From NCBI GenBank assembly GCA_937880095.1, contig CALFLK010000001.1, positions 81,198 to 145,197 on the forward strand: DNA of 64,000 nt, given 5' to 3'. The notes beneath the pieces are model-generated. The model did not search any database. It saw only the letters and a program-made list of their open reading frames with translations, and had not been told where the DNA came from. A program made the translations under genes and the position numbers. Numbering within the stretch: position 1 is the first letter of the stretch; each line of letters starts with the position of its first letter. The DNA comes from an uncultured Faecalibacterium sp. (GTDB lineage Bacteria; Bacillota; Clostridia; Oscillospirales; Ruminococcaceae). This document shows positions 1 through 8,787 of the stretch, one piece after another.

Positions 1-841
1 TCAGCTTGTTCTTATCCAGACGGCTATTAAATGGACGCGCTGCTTTGGAAAGTCCGTATTCTTCAGTCGTAACCGGCAGAACCTTGGTTTCATACCCAGC
101 CTGTCTGAAAATCTCACAAGCGAAATCATACCAACTGATATAGCCACCCTCATTGGTTGCGTGGTAATATCCGTATTTATCGGTCAGCGCCATATCGACC
201 AGCAAACGGGCTAAGTCATACGTATAGGTCGGTGTTCCGATTTGATCATTGACCACTCGGATCGTATCATACTTTTTGCCCACATTCAGCATGGTTTTAA
301 TGAAGTTTTTACCATTCACGCCAAACACCCAAGCGATACGGACAATAAAGTACTTTTCCAGAGTGTTACTGACTGCAAGCTCTCCTTCCAACTTGGTCTG
401 ACCATAAACGTTCAGAGGCTCATACTCCTTGCAATCTGGTGTCCACGGTTCTGTTCCCTGACCATTGAATACATAGTCGGTGCTAATGTAAATCATCTTG
501 CAGCTTAGCTTTTTGCAGGCATTTGCAATGTTCTGCGTACCACCCGCATTGACTGCGCGGACTTTTTCTACCTTGTCATCATCTTCAGCCAGATCCACTG
601 CCGTCCATGCGGCACAATGGATCACCACATCCGGATGAATCTGATTCAATGCATCCTCTACTGCCTGTGCATCGGTGATATCAAGGGAAACATACGGCAT
701 CCGTGTTACATCTGTTCCGTCCTGCACTCCGCTGTATTGGGGCGCAATATCCGAACCGACACCTTCAAAGCCGCGCTTTGCAAGCTCGTTCATCACATCA
801 TGGCCCAGCTGACCGGCAACTCCGGTTACAAATGCTTTCAT
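1..841 (-). CDS. rmlD: dTDP-4-dehydrorhamnose reductase (partial, runs off left edge)
   Basis: RmlD makes the last step to dTDP-L-rhamnose, reducing dTDP-4-keto-rhamnose with NAD(P)H in the cytoplasm. Reading leftward from the ATG at 841, the protein begins MKAFVTGVAGQLGHDV, a Rossmann GxxGxxG dinucleotide-binding loop, followed by the short-chain-dehydrogenase YxxxK catalytic pair seen as VYGQTKLEGE and the STDYVF strand typical of RmlD. The reading frame stays open to base 1, so the C-terminus lies outside the window. It sits 13 bases after rmlB and closes the rhamnose cassette of the polysaccharide operon. The identity is secure; the full length is unknown. Confidence 0.93.
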   Translation of the reverse strand, partial: MKAFVTGVAGQLGHDVMNELAKRGFEGVGSDIAPQYSGVQDGTDVTRMPYVSLDITDAQAVEDALNQIHPDVVIHCAAWTAVDLAEDDDKVEKVRAVNAGGTQNIANACKKLSCKMIYISTDYVFNGQGTEPWTPDCKEYEPLNVYGQTKLEGELAVSNTLEKYFIVRIAWVFGVNGKNFIKTMLNVGKKYDTIRVVNDQIGTPTYTYDLARLLVDMALTDKYGYYHATNEGGYISWYDFACEIFRQAGYETKVLPVTTEEYGLSKAARPFNSRLDKNKL

Positions 842-854
842 CTGCTGTTCTCCT

Positions 855-1877
855 TTAGCCTCGATTGCTATACATCTTTTCGTAGTAGTTCTGATATTCA
901 CCGGAGATAATGGTTTCCCACCAGGCACGGTTATCCAAGTACCACTGAATCGTCTTCTTGATACCGTCTGCAAACATAGTCTCCGGCAGCCAGCCAAGCT
1001 CATTGTGAATCTTAGTCGGGTCGATTGCATAGCGCATATCGTGACCCTTACGGTCGCCGACATGTGTAATCAGGCTTTCCGGTTTGCCTAGTTCCTTGCA
1101 GATGATTTTCACGATATCGATGTTCTTCATCTCGTTGTGACCGCCGATGTTGTAAACCTCGCCCACACGGCCTTTGTGGATAATCAAATCGATTGCCTTG
1201 CAATGATCCTCTACATACAGCCAGTCGCGGACATTGAGGCCTTCGCCATAAACAGGCAACGGCTTATCATTCAAAGCATTAGCGATCATCAGCGGAATCA
1301 GCTTCTCGGGGAAGTGATAGGGACCGTAGTTATTAGAGCAGCGGCTGATGGTAACAGGCAGGCCGTACGTGCGGTGATATGCCAGTACCAACAGATCGGC
1401 TGCTGCCTTAGAGGAAGAGTACGGGCTGCTGGTATGGATCGGAGTTTCCTCGGTAAAGAACAGGTCGGGACGATCTAGCGGCAGATCTCCGTAAACTTCA
1501 TCGGTGGACACCTGATGATAACGCTTGATCCCGTACTTGCGGCAGGCGTCCATCATAGTTGCAGTTCCCATGATGTTGGTCTGGAGGAAGATACCGGGAT
1601 CTTCGATAGAGCGGTCCACATGGCTCTCTGCTGCAAAGTTCACCACAATGTCAGGGTGTTCTTCTTCAAAAAGCTTGTACACGGCTTCGCGGTCACAGAT
1701 GTCCGCTTTCACAAAACGGAAATTGGGGTTCTGCATTACCGGTTCCAAGGTGGACAGGTTGCCCGCATAGGTCAGCTTGTCCAAGCAAATAATACGGTAA
1801 TCCGGATACTTCTTCAGCATATGGAAGATAAAGTTGCTTCCGATAAATCCAGCGCCGCCCGTCACGATAATTGTCAT
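855..1877 (-). CDS. rmlB: dTDP-glucose 4,6-dehydratase
   Basis: RmlB converts dTDP-glucose to dTDP-4-keto-6-deoxyglucose, the second step of dTDP-rhamnose synthesis, using tightly bound NAD. The 340-aa protein starts MTIIVTGGAGFIGSNF, the GGxGFIG NAD-binding loop. It shows the catalytic STDEVYGDLP segment near residue 120 and the YSSSKAAADLL YxxxK motif near residue 155, and has the usual family length. The start follows a good AGAGGAG site. It lies between rmlA and rmlD on the same strand with short gaps, so co-transcription is expected. Confidence 0.97.
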   Translation of the reverse strand: MTIIVTGGAGFIGSNFIFHMLKKYPDYRIICLDKLTYAGNLSTLEPVMQNPNFRFVKADICDREAVYKLFEEEHPDIVVNFAAESHVDRSIEDPGIFLQTNIMGTATMMDACRKYGIKRYHQVSTDEVYGDLPLDRPDLFFTEETPIHTSSPYSSSKAAADLLVLAYHRTYGLPVTISRCSNNYGPYHFPEKLIPLMIANALNDKPLPVYGEGLNVRDWLYVEDHCKAIDLIIHKGRVGEVYNIGGHNEMKNIDIVKIICKELGKPESLITHVGDRKGHDMRYAIDPTKIHNELGWLPETMFADGIKKTIQWYLDNRAWWETIISGEYQNYYEKMYSNRG

Positions 1878-1895
1878 GATTCTTCTCCTCTTTTT

Positions 1896-2795
1896 TTAAT
1901 CAATACAGTGCATCCATATATTTGCCGTCCAGTACATCCTTGAGATAGCGGCCATACTGGTTTTTTTGAGCGGCTCGTAAACCTGCTCGAGCTCTTCCCT
2001 GCTGATCCAGCCATTCAGATAAGCAATTTCCTCAAGGCACGCGATCTTACGATGCTGGTGCGTTTCCACCGTCATAACAAAAGTGGTTGCATCGACAAGG
2101 GATTCATGTGTACCGGTATCAAGCCATGTAAAACCCTGTCCCAGCAACTCTACATTCAAATCTCCGTTTTCCAGATAAATGCGGTTGAGGTCCGTGATTT
2201 CAAGCTCGCCGCGAGCAGAGGGTTTCAGATTTTTTGCATACTCTACTACACGGTTATCGTAGAAATACAGACCCGTCACGCAGTAGTTGCTCTTGGGATG
2301 CTCCGGTTTCTCCTCAATGGAGATAGCTCGTCCATCTTTGTCAAACTCTACAATACCAAAGCGTTCGGGATCATCCACATAATAGCCAAACACAGTTGCG
2401 TTCTTGCTTGCTTCTGCATTCTCAACAGCCGCTTTCAAGCGTTTTTTGAGGCCGTGACCCGCAAAGATATTGTCACCCAAAACCATAGCCACACTGTCAT
2501 CACCGATGAAATCTTCACCGATTATGAATGCCTGTGCCAGTCCGTCAGGAGAAGGCTGAACCTTATATGTAAGATGCACACCAAACTGATGTCCGTCTCC
2601 CAGCAGTTCTTCAAAACGAGGCGTATCCTGTGGAGTAGAGATGATCAGAATATCCCTGATACCAGCATTCATCAGCACGGACATCGGATAATAAATCATC
2701 GGCTTATCAAAAATCGGCAAAAGCTGCTTGGATGTAACTTTTGTCAGCGGATAAAGGCGGGTTCCAGAACCGCCTGCTAAAATGATACCTTTCAT
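1896..2795 (-). CDS. rmlA: Glucose-1-phosphate thymidylyltransferase with a frameshifted C-terminus
   Basis: RmlA joins glucose-1-phosphate and dTTP to give dTDP-glucose, the entry step to rhamnose. The start used here (MKGIILAGGSGTRL, nucleotidyltransferase signature) follows an AAAGGAGG site and is preferred over an ATG six codons upstream. The core (DNIFAGHG, EEKPEHPKSNYCVTGLYFYD, WLDTGTHESL) is intact. After EPLKK the frame changes: at an A run (plus-strand T7, 1962-1968) one base is missing. The residues that would follow in the -1 frame, NQYGRYLKDVLDGKYMDALY, are the normal family ending, while the actual frame gives TSMAAISRMY. Only the last 20 or so residues are affected. It could be a sequencing error, a real mutation, or slippage on the A run. 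Confidence 0.93.
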   Translation of the reverse strand: MKGIILAGGSGTRLYPLTKVTSKQLLPIFDKPMIYYPMSVLMNAGIRDILIISTPQDTPRFEELLGDGHQFGVHLTYKVQPSPDGLAQAFIIGEDFIGDDSVAMVLGDNIFAGHGLKKRLKAAVENAEASKNATVFGYYVDDPERFGIVEFDKDGRAISIEEKPEHPKSNYCVTGLYFYDNRVVEYAKNLKPSARGELEITDLNRIYLENGDLNVELLGQGFTWLDTGTHESLVDATTFVMTVETHQHRKIACLEEIAYLNGWISREELEQVYEPLKKTSMAAISRMYWTANIWMHCID

Positions 2796-2858
2796 ATTTT
2801 CCTCCTTTTTCATATTATTGATTTTGCTTTAGACAGATTATAAATTTCGTGTCGACTA

Positions 2859-3938
2859 TTATTGCATTATTTCATTTAACTTTTGAATCAGTGTCGGCAT
2901 CAGTACGTTCCAGTCAAACCTTCTGGCAAACTCGATTTTTTCCTGTACGCTCTCATCTTTAAGAGCGTTGGAAATTGCTTTTTCAAACTCTTCAGGTGTA
3001 TCTGCCACTATAACAAAAGGTTGCAAAGCATTAACTTCACTCAAGGCTGTACTGACAACAGGCCTGCCAGATGCCAAATATTCACAGGCTTTTCTTGGAA
3101 ATACATAGTCCATAGACGGATCATTATGAAGATACGGAATCATACAAACATCATAACTCGCAATCACATCTGGAATTTCATCACCTGTCACCGGCTCTCG
3201 GGTAGAAATATTAGAAATATCCCCACAGAGCTTTTTTCTGTCAGTATCGGTACCCGGACCTGTAAAAACGAACTTCCATTCTGGATGTTTTTTGGCAACA
3301 TGATGAATCAGTTCAGCGTCGATGCTTCTCTCTGATATCTGACCTACAAAACCGATTATATTCTTTTTTGGCTTTTCAAGATACTGTCGAAATCTCTCTG
3401 TATTTACCCCGTTGGGAATAAAGATACTTTCTCCCTTCCGTCCGCTTTGCTGTATCTTTCGCTTCATAAGTGTATCTGATGATGAAATCAGTAGATTTGC
3501 ATTCTTAAGCACACAATTCTCAAGCTCGATAAGCATTTTGGAATTACGCATCCTGCCGAAAGCTAAAATTTCATCCACCAAATCATATACTGTTGCGAAC
3601 CTGCTAAAATATCTATAATCAAAGCCATGAACACGATCTATCCAGATCAAAGGATCATGAAATTCAAGCTGTTCCATGGCCTCAATAATATCTTCGCGAG
3701 AAAGCCGCATATTAATAAAATTCATGCTACGGAGGCAGCGTTCGTATGGACCTCCTCTGCAAGACAAAAGCCAGATATTCTCACGACATTTTCTTAATTC
3801 GGATGAAAAGTGAATTTGTTTTTTATTAGGTTGTACAAACAATATACGAGCGCCTTTTTGGGAAATTTCAGTCATCATCTCCTGCTGCCGATGCCAAGAA
3901 AAATCCCAATCAATACTTGATATGTATACAATGTCCAT
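2859..3938 (-). CDS. Glycosyltransferase family 1-like protein
   Basis: Predicted GT-B fold glycosyltransferase acting in the cytoplasm on the growing polysaccharide repeat unit. The start MDIVYISSIDWDFSWHRQQ follows an AAAGGGG ribosome site 8 bases away and is preferred over the upstream in-frame ATG. The C-terminal half has the GT1 hallmarks NIIGFVGQISER, KFVFTGPGTD and the late segment FPRKACEYLASGRPVVST, where an Asp/Glu-rich nucleotide-sugar site normally lies. Sugar donor and acceptor cannot be told from sequence. It lies between the Fe-S FrhB-like gene and rmlA. Confidence 0.85.
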   Translation of the reverse strand: MDIVYISSIDWDFSWHRQQEMMTEISQKGARILFVQPNKKQIHFSSELRKCRENIWLLSCRGGPYERCLRSMNFINMRLSREDIIEAMEQLEFHDPLIWIDRVHGFDYRYFSRFATVYDLVDEILAFGRMRNSKMLIELENCVLKNANLLISSSDTLMKRKIQQSGRKGESIFIPNGVNTERFRQYLEKPKKNIIGFVGQISERSIDAELIHHVAKKHPEWKFVFTGPGTDTDRKKLCGDISNISTREPVTGDEIPDVIASYDVCMIPYLHNDPSMDYVFPRKACEYLASGRPVVSTALSEVNALQPFVIVADTPEEFEKAISNALKDESVQEKIEFARRFDWNVLMPTLIQKLNEIMQ

Positions 3939-4021
3939 TTTGTCCCCTTTAAAAGCAGCAAAAAGTCTTGACAAATGTTATTGAATCAACTTTTTACAGA
4001 ACAAACATACGCATTACACTA

Positions 4022-5188
4022 TTAAATCTTCTTTTGAAGAATTCTTTTGATTGTTCCTCCAAAAACTCTCATTTTTCTTTTTAATGTTACGCCTTGAGAA
4101 TATTCTTTCAATTTTCTATCAGCATAAGAAGGGGTAGGTTTTCCAAGTACTTTCATTGCTAGGATTCTCATGCGCATATCCTGTCTTCTTTGGAGTTGTG
4201 ATTTCTGAATCAAAGGAAGTTCTGCATTAAAACGATCATAAGGTGTGCAGTTTATTTTCCCCTCTTTCTCCATTTCGTCCAGAAGTTTCTTTCCTTCAGC
4301 AGTTCTGGCAAAAATGACATTTCTGCCTTTCATCTCAGAGAAATCCGGTGTTCCATCATCCTTTAGATACCACGCATCACCACAACTTATATCGCTCATT
4401 TCGCCTAAGCCATCTGCACAGAATTTACAGGCATACATAACATCTCTGCCCAAATATTTTCCCCACGAGGATTCGTATTCCATGCGATGTTCTTTTCCAT
4501 TTTTGTCTATTGCTGTTGTGTAACCAGGCCAGCCGTTTCCGCGATAGACCAAAGATCTGCAATTTTCATGTGTACAGTCCAAGTCTTTAAGAAGGTTATT
4601 CTGTGCCTGTACACTAGGAAGGCCCATGCAAAAAAACGACAGCAAATAACAAATTTGCTTTTGCATTTCTGTCTTTTTATTCATATAGTTTCTTAATGCG
4701 GTTACATCACAGGGTTTTCCAATAAATGCATATTTTTTATTAGCATCAAGCTTGGAAATCTCCATCAGCGGCGATGAAATCGAATACCGGGAACCACATC
4801 TTGAAAGAACTTCTTCTTCCGTTGTACTATAATAAATTTTTGTCTTTGTAGGATCATCGGGATCTGCGCCAACGTGGATAATCTCATCAACTTTACCAGT
4901 TTGCAGCAAGAAAGCAGCTATTTCTGAAAGCACACCTCCGCTGGAAGCTTTTTTTCGAATTTCTTCATTGCTGGAATATCCCAAATAAACGCCTTCGTAT
5001 TTGCCCCAGATTTCCTTTTCATCCATATGTTTCATCTGGCATCCCGATGCAGGACACACTTTGCTGAACCACGCGTCGTCACCATCTTTCGGATGCAGAA
5101 ATCCTTTTTCGTCCGTTTCCAGCGTACACTGTCCCATAGATTGGCATAAACCGCACCCAGTACAAAACAATTTATACTTTTGATCCAT
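4022..5188 (-). CDS. FrhB-like Fe-S protein (coenzyme F420 hydrogenase/dehydrogenase beta subunit family)
   Basis: A 388-aa protein of the F420 hydrogenase/dehydrogenase beta-subunit family. The N-terminus carries a 4Fe-4S-type motif, CTGCGLCQSMGQC, and there are further cysteines in CKFCADG and SCGDAWYL, plus the family segment KKASSGGVLSEIAAFLL near residue 80. In polysaccharide clusters these proteins regularly sit next to polysaccharide pyruvyl transferases, as here (6630-7838), and are thought to act in redox steps or pyruvate transfer; the real reaction is not known. The start follows a strong GAGGAGATATT site. No F420 pathway gene is visible, so a true F420 role is doubtful. Confidence 0.85.
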   Translation of the reverse strand: MDQKYKLFCTGCGLCQSMGQCTLETDEKGFLHPKDGDDAWFSKVCPASGCQMKHMDEKEIWGKYEGVYLGYSSNEEIRKKASSGGVLSEIAAFLLQTGKVDEIIHVGADPDDPTKTKIYYSTTEEEVLSRCGSRYSISSPLMEISKLDANKKYAFIGKPCDVTALRNYMNKKTEMQKQICYLLSFFCMGLPSVQAQNNLLKDLDCTHENCRSLVYRGNGWPGYTTAIDKNGKEHRMEYESSWGKYLGRDVMYACKFCADGLGEMSDISCGDAWYLKDDGTPDFSEMKGRNVIFARTAEGKKLLDEMEKEGKINCTPYDRFNAELPLIQKSQLQRRQDMRMRILAMKVLGKPTPSYADRKLKEYSQGVTLKRKMRVFGGTIKRILQKKI

Positions 5189-5197
5189 AATATCTCC

Positions 5198-6628
5198 TCA
5201 CTCTGATTTTCCTTTATGGTTTGTACATCCCAAAAACGGAAAAATACGGTTCAATTCCTTCCGGTAGAAAAATGCCAAGCACACCATATAAACAAACGCC
5301 AGTCCCCACCGTACCGCCCATATATCTTGGAACACATAGAATATGATAACCGCTGCAAAGTTCTGGAGTAGCGAACCTGCAAAGCTTCGAACGGGATATA
5401 TCTTTGCATCTAATCGCTTTACGCTCATAGCATGTATCACAAAAGAAGCAAGATATGCAGCCAGTGTTGTATATGCCGCAGCCACATATCCATATTTAGG
5501 AATAAATATCAAATTTAAAATGATATTGACTGTAGCAGCAATGATTGTATTTACCGTTATCTGTACGGTCTTCTTATGATAGTGCTCCACATTCACATAT
5601 AAAGTGTATAAAAATACCACATAGCTGGAAAGCACAACCGGCGGAATAATCGAAACACCTTCCCAATATTCTGAAGGTGTCAGGATTTTTACGATTTCAG
5701 GTCCAACAAGAATTAATCCTATCAAAAAGAAAGTTATCGTCTGTACATAAATAACAACTTTCTTATTTACTGATTCATAATCTCGTTTATTATAATGCTT
5801 GTAAAACCAAGGCACCCACACGCCATCCAAAGCAGTAGTTGCTACGGTAGCAATCATGCCGAAATTGTAAATAAGACTGTAAATACCAGTCTGATCAGGC
5901 CCCACAAACTCTGTGATCATCATCCTGTCCGACTGGGAAAGTATGCTCAAAGCAATTCCATGTAAAACCAGAGGCAACGAGATTTTCAGGCCATAACTAA
6001 TATATTCGCCTTTGAGACACGGCCTGTTTTTTCCGTAAACTAAAATCAAAATGCTAAAAGCAAACAGAATATAAACGATACAAGTCGGCACGATTCGTCC
6101 CAAATATGCATTCTCCTTGACCATAAACATAATCGCGCCTATAGCCAGAATAGAAGATATCATGTTTGGCAAAACCATAATTGCAGTCCGTTTTTTATAT
6201 TCGTACTGCATCATCAGGTACATGGAAAAATCTTCAATAATTGCAGAAGAAACACTTTGGAGCAAACATAGCAAAACTAAAAGCAAAGACACATTAACAT
6301 GCAGCAAGCAAAAAATCAACACTGCTGCTGTAGAAACGGCTATCCCAACAATCAGACTGAATGTAAGTGTTACATTTAGAAAATCTTTTTCTTTTCCCTG
6401 ATAATCCACAAAAGAAGCTCTAATACTCATGTGAAGCGCAAATCCTAAAACAACACTCAAAATAGCAACCCATGAAGTATATGTATTTATAATACCATAA
6501 TCTGTTGTGGACAGAATCCGGGTAAAAATCGGAACTGTAAGAAAAGTAATGCCTTTGCTAAAGAGGCTTCCAACAAGATAATAAACACTGGCCTGCCTTA
6601 CCTGAACTCCCTTAGAACTTTTATCCAT
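5198..6628 (-). CDS. Wzx-like polysaccharide flippase (MATE/PST superfamily)
   Basis: A 476-aa integral membrane protein with about 12-14 hydrophobic helices. The N-terminus, around YYLVGSLFSKGITFLTVPIFTRILSTTDYG, is the classic PST/Wzx start, where polar residues follow the first helix. Such proteins flip undecaprenyl-linked repeat units across the cytoplasmic membrane before polymerisation. Its start codon is next to the stop of the pyruvyl transferase gene (6630), suggesting translational coupling. The Wzy-like polymerase at 8788-10035 is its expected partner. The repeat-unit structure cannot be inferred. Confidence 0.9.
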   Translation of the reverse strand: MDKSSKGVQVRQASVYYLVGSLFSKGITFLTVPIFTRILSTTDYGIINTYTSWVAILSVVLGFALHMSIRASFVDYQGKEKDFLNVTLTFSLIVGIAVSTAAVLIFCLLHVNVSLLLVLLCLLQSVSSAIIEDFSMYLMMQYEYKKRTAIMVLPNMISSILAIGAIMFMVKENAYLGRIVPTCIVYILFAFSILILVYGKNRPCLKGEYISYGLKISLPLVLHGIALSILSQSDRMMITEFVGPDQTGIYSLIYNFGMIATVATTALDGVWVPWFYKHYNKRDYESVNKKVVIYVQTITFFLIGLILVGPEIVKILTPSEYWEGVSIIPPVVLSSYVVFLYTLYVNVEHYHKKTVQITVNTIIAATVNIILNLIFIPKYGYVAAAYTTLAAYLASFVIHAMSVKRLDAKIYPVRSFAGSLLQNFAAVIIFYVFQDIWAVRWGLAFVYMVCLAFFYRKELNRIFPFLGCTNHKGKSE

Positions 6629-6629
6629 T

Positions 6630-7838
6630 TTACTTACCAGATTTCCTCCCAGATACAGATTGAAGCCACTCTGTCAGCACAGCCTGAAAGCATTTTCTAT
6701 TTTCTTTTACCACATGCATGCAATTTTTCACTTCACTGCTCAACTGCTTATACTGTGAAACATATGAAACGATCATATCCGCCGCATCCTGTGTTCCAAC
6801 TTTTTGAAGGTCCACAGTGCGATGGTATCCTACCGTTTCAAAAAGTCCTGCGAATTTACGGCTGTATGCCACAGGAATACATGCCGTTTCGCTGGTAAAA
6901 GCAGCAATTGTGCCGTGCATTCTCGAACCAATAAAAACATCCATTCCAGATATAAAACTCTTCGCTTCCATTGGATTTGCGAACTGATCCACTAAAATCA
7001 TTGCAGGATACTTCTGCTTCAACTTAGAATGAACATCGTAATCATCACCTACATGTGAAATCAAATAAACTTCATATTCAGGACGATTTGTAAAGAAATC
7101 ACATATCTGTTGGATTACGAGATCATAGTCTGCTTTCAGCACAAAAGACACTTCTGTCTGCTCTGTTTTATTTGATGCCAAAAGACCCGAGACATTTAGT
7201 CCTACCCGAATCTTACCCGTACCCTGTGATTTTTCAGCCGGATGATATGGCAATTGAAACGCCAAATCATATGTCTCCACAGCATCTATCCCTGCAATAT
7301 TTTTCACCACATTTGTAGACTGTTCATCTCTAGAAATGACCACATCTGCGTATTTAATTGCTTCAGCAGCAACAGCAGCATTCTTTTCTGAAAGAAATGG
7401 GCCGTAAGTCTGCGGTGCCAACATCAGCGGCTTATGAAACTTTTTCAACAGCAATTTTGCATTTGTTCTTTGATCAAATATATCTTGTCCATAGATATCG
7501 GTAAAACTGTCTCCTGCGGTGACATCAATTACACAATCACAATGAAGTATACCTGCTAATAGCTTCAGATTCTGTACCGCCGCTTTAGCAAATTTTTTCG
7601 GCTGATTCGGAACCCAGAATCCCGGTCTTGCGCACGAAATTTTGTTCTTAGAAATATTCAGATTTGCTGCAATCTCTTCTATTTTCTCGCTTCGGTTTGT
7701 TCCATCAAAAATCCAATAGTGGAACTCTGTATCCATTTCAGCAGACACTTTTTCCAAAGTTGCAAGTATTGTATAAGTTAGTGCCATACAGCCAAGATTT
7801 CCATTGTCTGCCGGTGCCCCCATTATGCCAATATTCAC
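6630..7838 (-). CDS. Polysaccharide pyruvyl transferase family protein
   Basis: A 402-aa member of the polysaccharide pyruvyl transferase family, which adds a pyruvate ketal from phosphoenolpyruvate to a sugar. The start is GTG, chosen because a GGGAGGTTAACC ribosome site precedes it; the protein opens MNIGIMGAPADNGNLGCMA, a family-typical glycine- and asparagine-rich start. The C-terminal motif GSRMHGTIAAF near residue 305 is diagnostic. Together with the FrhB-like gene two positions downstream it forms a pair found in many polysaccharide operons. Acceptor sugar unknown. Confidence 0.88.
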   Translation of the reverse strand: MNIGIMGAPADNGNLGCMALTYTILATLEKVSAEMDTEFHYWIFDGTNRSEKIEEIAANLNISKNKISCARPGFWVPNQPKKFAKAAVQNLKLLAGILHCDCVIDVTAGDSFTDIYGQDIFDQRTNAKLLLKKFHKPLMLAPQTYGPFLSEKNAAVAAEAIKYADVVISRDEQSTNVVKNIAGIDAVETYDLAFQLPYHPAEKSQGTGKIRVGLNVSGLLASNKTEQTEVSFVLKADYDLVIQQICDFFTNRPEYEVYLISHVGDDYDVHSKLKQKYPAMILVDQFANPMEAKSFISGMDVFIGSRMHGTIAAFTSETACIPVAYSRKFAGLFETVGYHRTVDLQKVGTQDAADMIVSYVSQYKQLSSEVKNCMHVVKENRKCFQAVLTEWLQSVSGRKSGK

Positions 7839-7874
7839 AGGTTAACCTCCCATAACGTATTCTGTTTAATCTTC

Positions 7875-8771
7875 TTATATTTTTTTACGTATCCAAGATT
7901 TTGTGCAGCCTGCCGCAGCAACTGCAATATTCAGGACATGTATCAAAAAAAGCGGCAGCTGCATATATGAGGGATAATATAGTTCACAAAAGTGACGTCG
8001 AGATCGATAGTTGATCTTAGCCTCAGAAATTCGCTTAGCTAAAGATTTTTTTCTATGTTTAGTGAAATCATGGTTATGATAATAGAATTGATCCAAAGCA
8101 ATTACTTCCCGATATCCCAATTTTTTACAACTGATTCCCAGCACGTTTTCCTCATTGTACAAGAAAAAGCTCTCATCCAGATAGTTCATCTTCAGCAAAA
8201 GTTCTGTTTTCATAATGAAGAAGCATCCAACTACACAATCCACAGCTGCTAAATTATCATGAAGCATCTGATAATGAACCGGTTTTTCTGTCCTTCTGTT
8301 TCCAGAATACAAATTGAAAACTAATTCTTTTTTACCCGGAATATTCCACCCGGAACACAGCGGATTATAGATATCATCTATACCAATGGTAGATCCTCCA
8401 ATCACACCGTACTCTTCTTTAGAAAAAAGTCTGCTATACATCGTTTCCAGAACAGAAAGCTTTGGAATAGAAACGTCCGGATTCATAACACAAACGCCAT
8501 CAACATGATATTTTTCAATTGCATATCGAAATCCAATATTATTTCCTGCACTGTATCCCTTATTCTGTTTGCTTTGAAGAACCTCTACATAAGGCATTTT
8601 TCCAAGCTGAGAAATCAACACTTCGTAAGATTCATCCGGAGAGTTATTATCAACAACAATAATCCGAAAATTGCTCTTAAAGCTTTCCAGCTGTTTGACC
8701 AAAGCGCATGTTTCCTGTGCGGAGCAATAATTCAAAATGACTACAGCTAAACTTTTCAAATCAACTTGCAT
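7875..8771 (-). CDS. Glycosyltransferase family 2
   Basis: A 298-aa GT-A fold glycosyltransferase, probably a rhamnosyl-type transferase by resemblance to WbbL-like proteins, though the donor is inferred. It shows AVVILNYCSAQET at the N-terminus, IIVVDNNSPDESYEVL, GYSAGNNIGFRYA and the metal-binding CVMNPDVSI (DxD-like) near residue 95, and DESFFLYNEENVLGI as the catalytic-base region. A short hydrophobic stretch near the C-terminus (LPLFLIHVLNIAVAAAG) may touch the membrane. Member of the leftward polysaccharide operon between the polymerase and pyruvyl transferase genes. Confidence 0.88.
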   Translation of the reverse strand: MQVDLKSLAVVILNYCSAQETCALVKQLESFKSNFRIIVVDNNSPDESYEVLISQLGKMPYVEVLQSKQNKGYSAGNNIGFRYAIEKYHVDGVCVMNPDVSIPKLSVLETMYSRLFSKEEYGVIGGSTIGIDDIYNPLCSGWNIPGKKELVFNLYSGNRRTEKPVHYQMLHDNLAAVDCVVGCFFIMKTELLLKMNYLDESFFLYNEENVLGISCKKLGYREVIALDQFYYHNHDFTKHRKKSLAKRISEAKINYRSRRHFCELYYPSYMQLPLFLIHVLNIAVAAAGCTKSWIRKKI

Positions 8772-8787
8772 GACACTCTATCCTCTT

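Noticed and set aside
4022..5188. True F420-dependent enzyme
   Set aside because: Family name only; no other F420 biosynthesis or F420-dependent gene is visible and the polysaccharide context explains it better.
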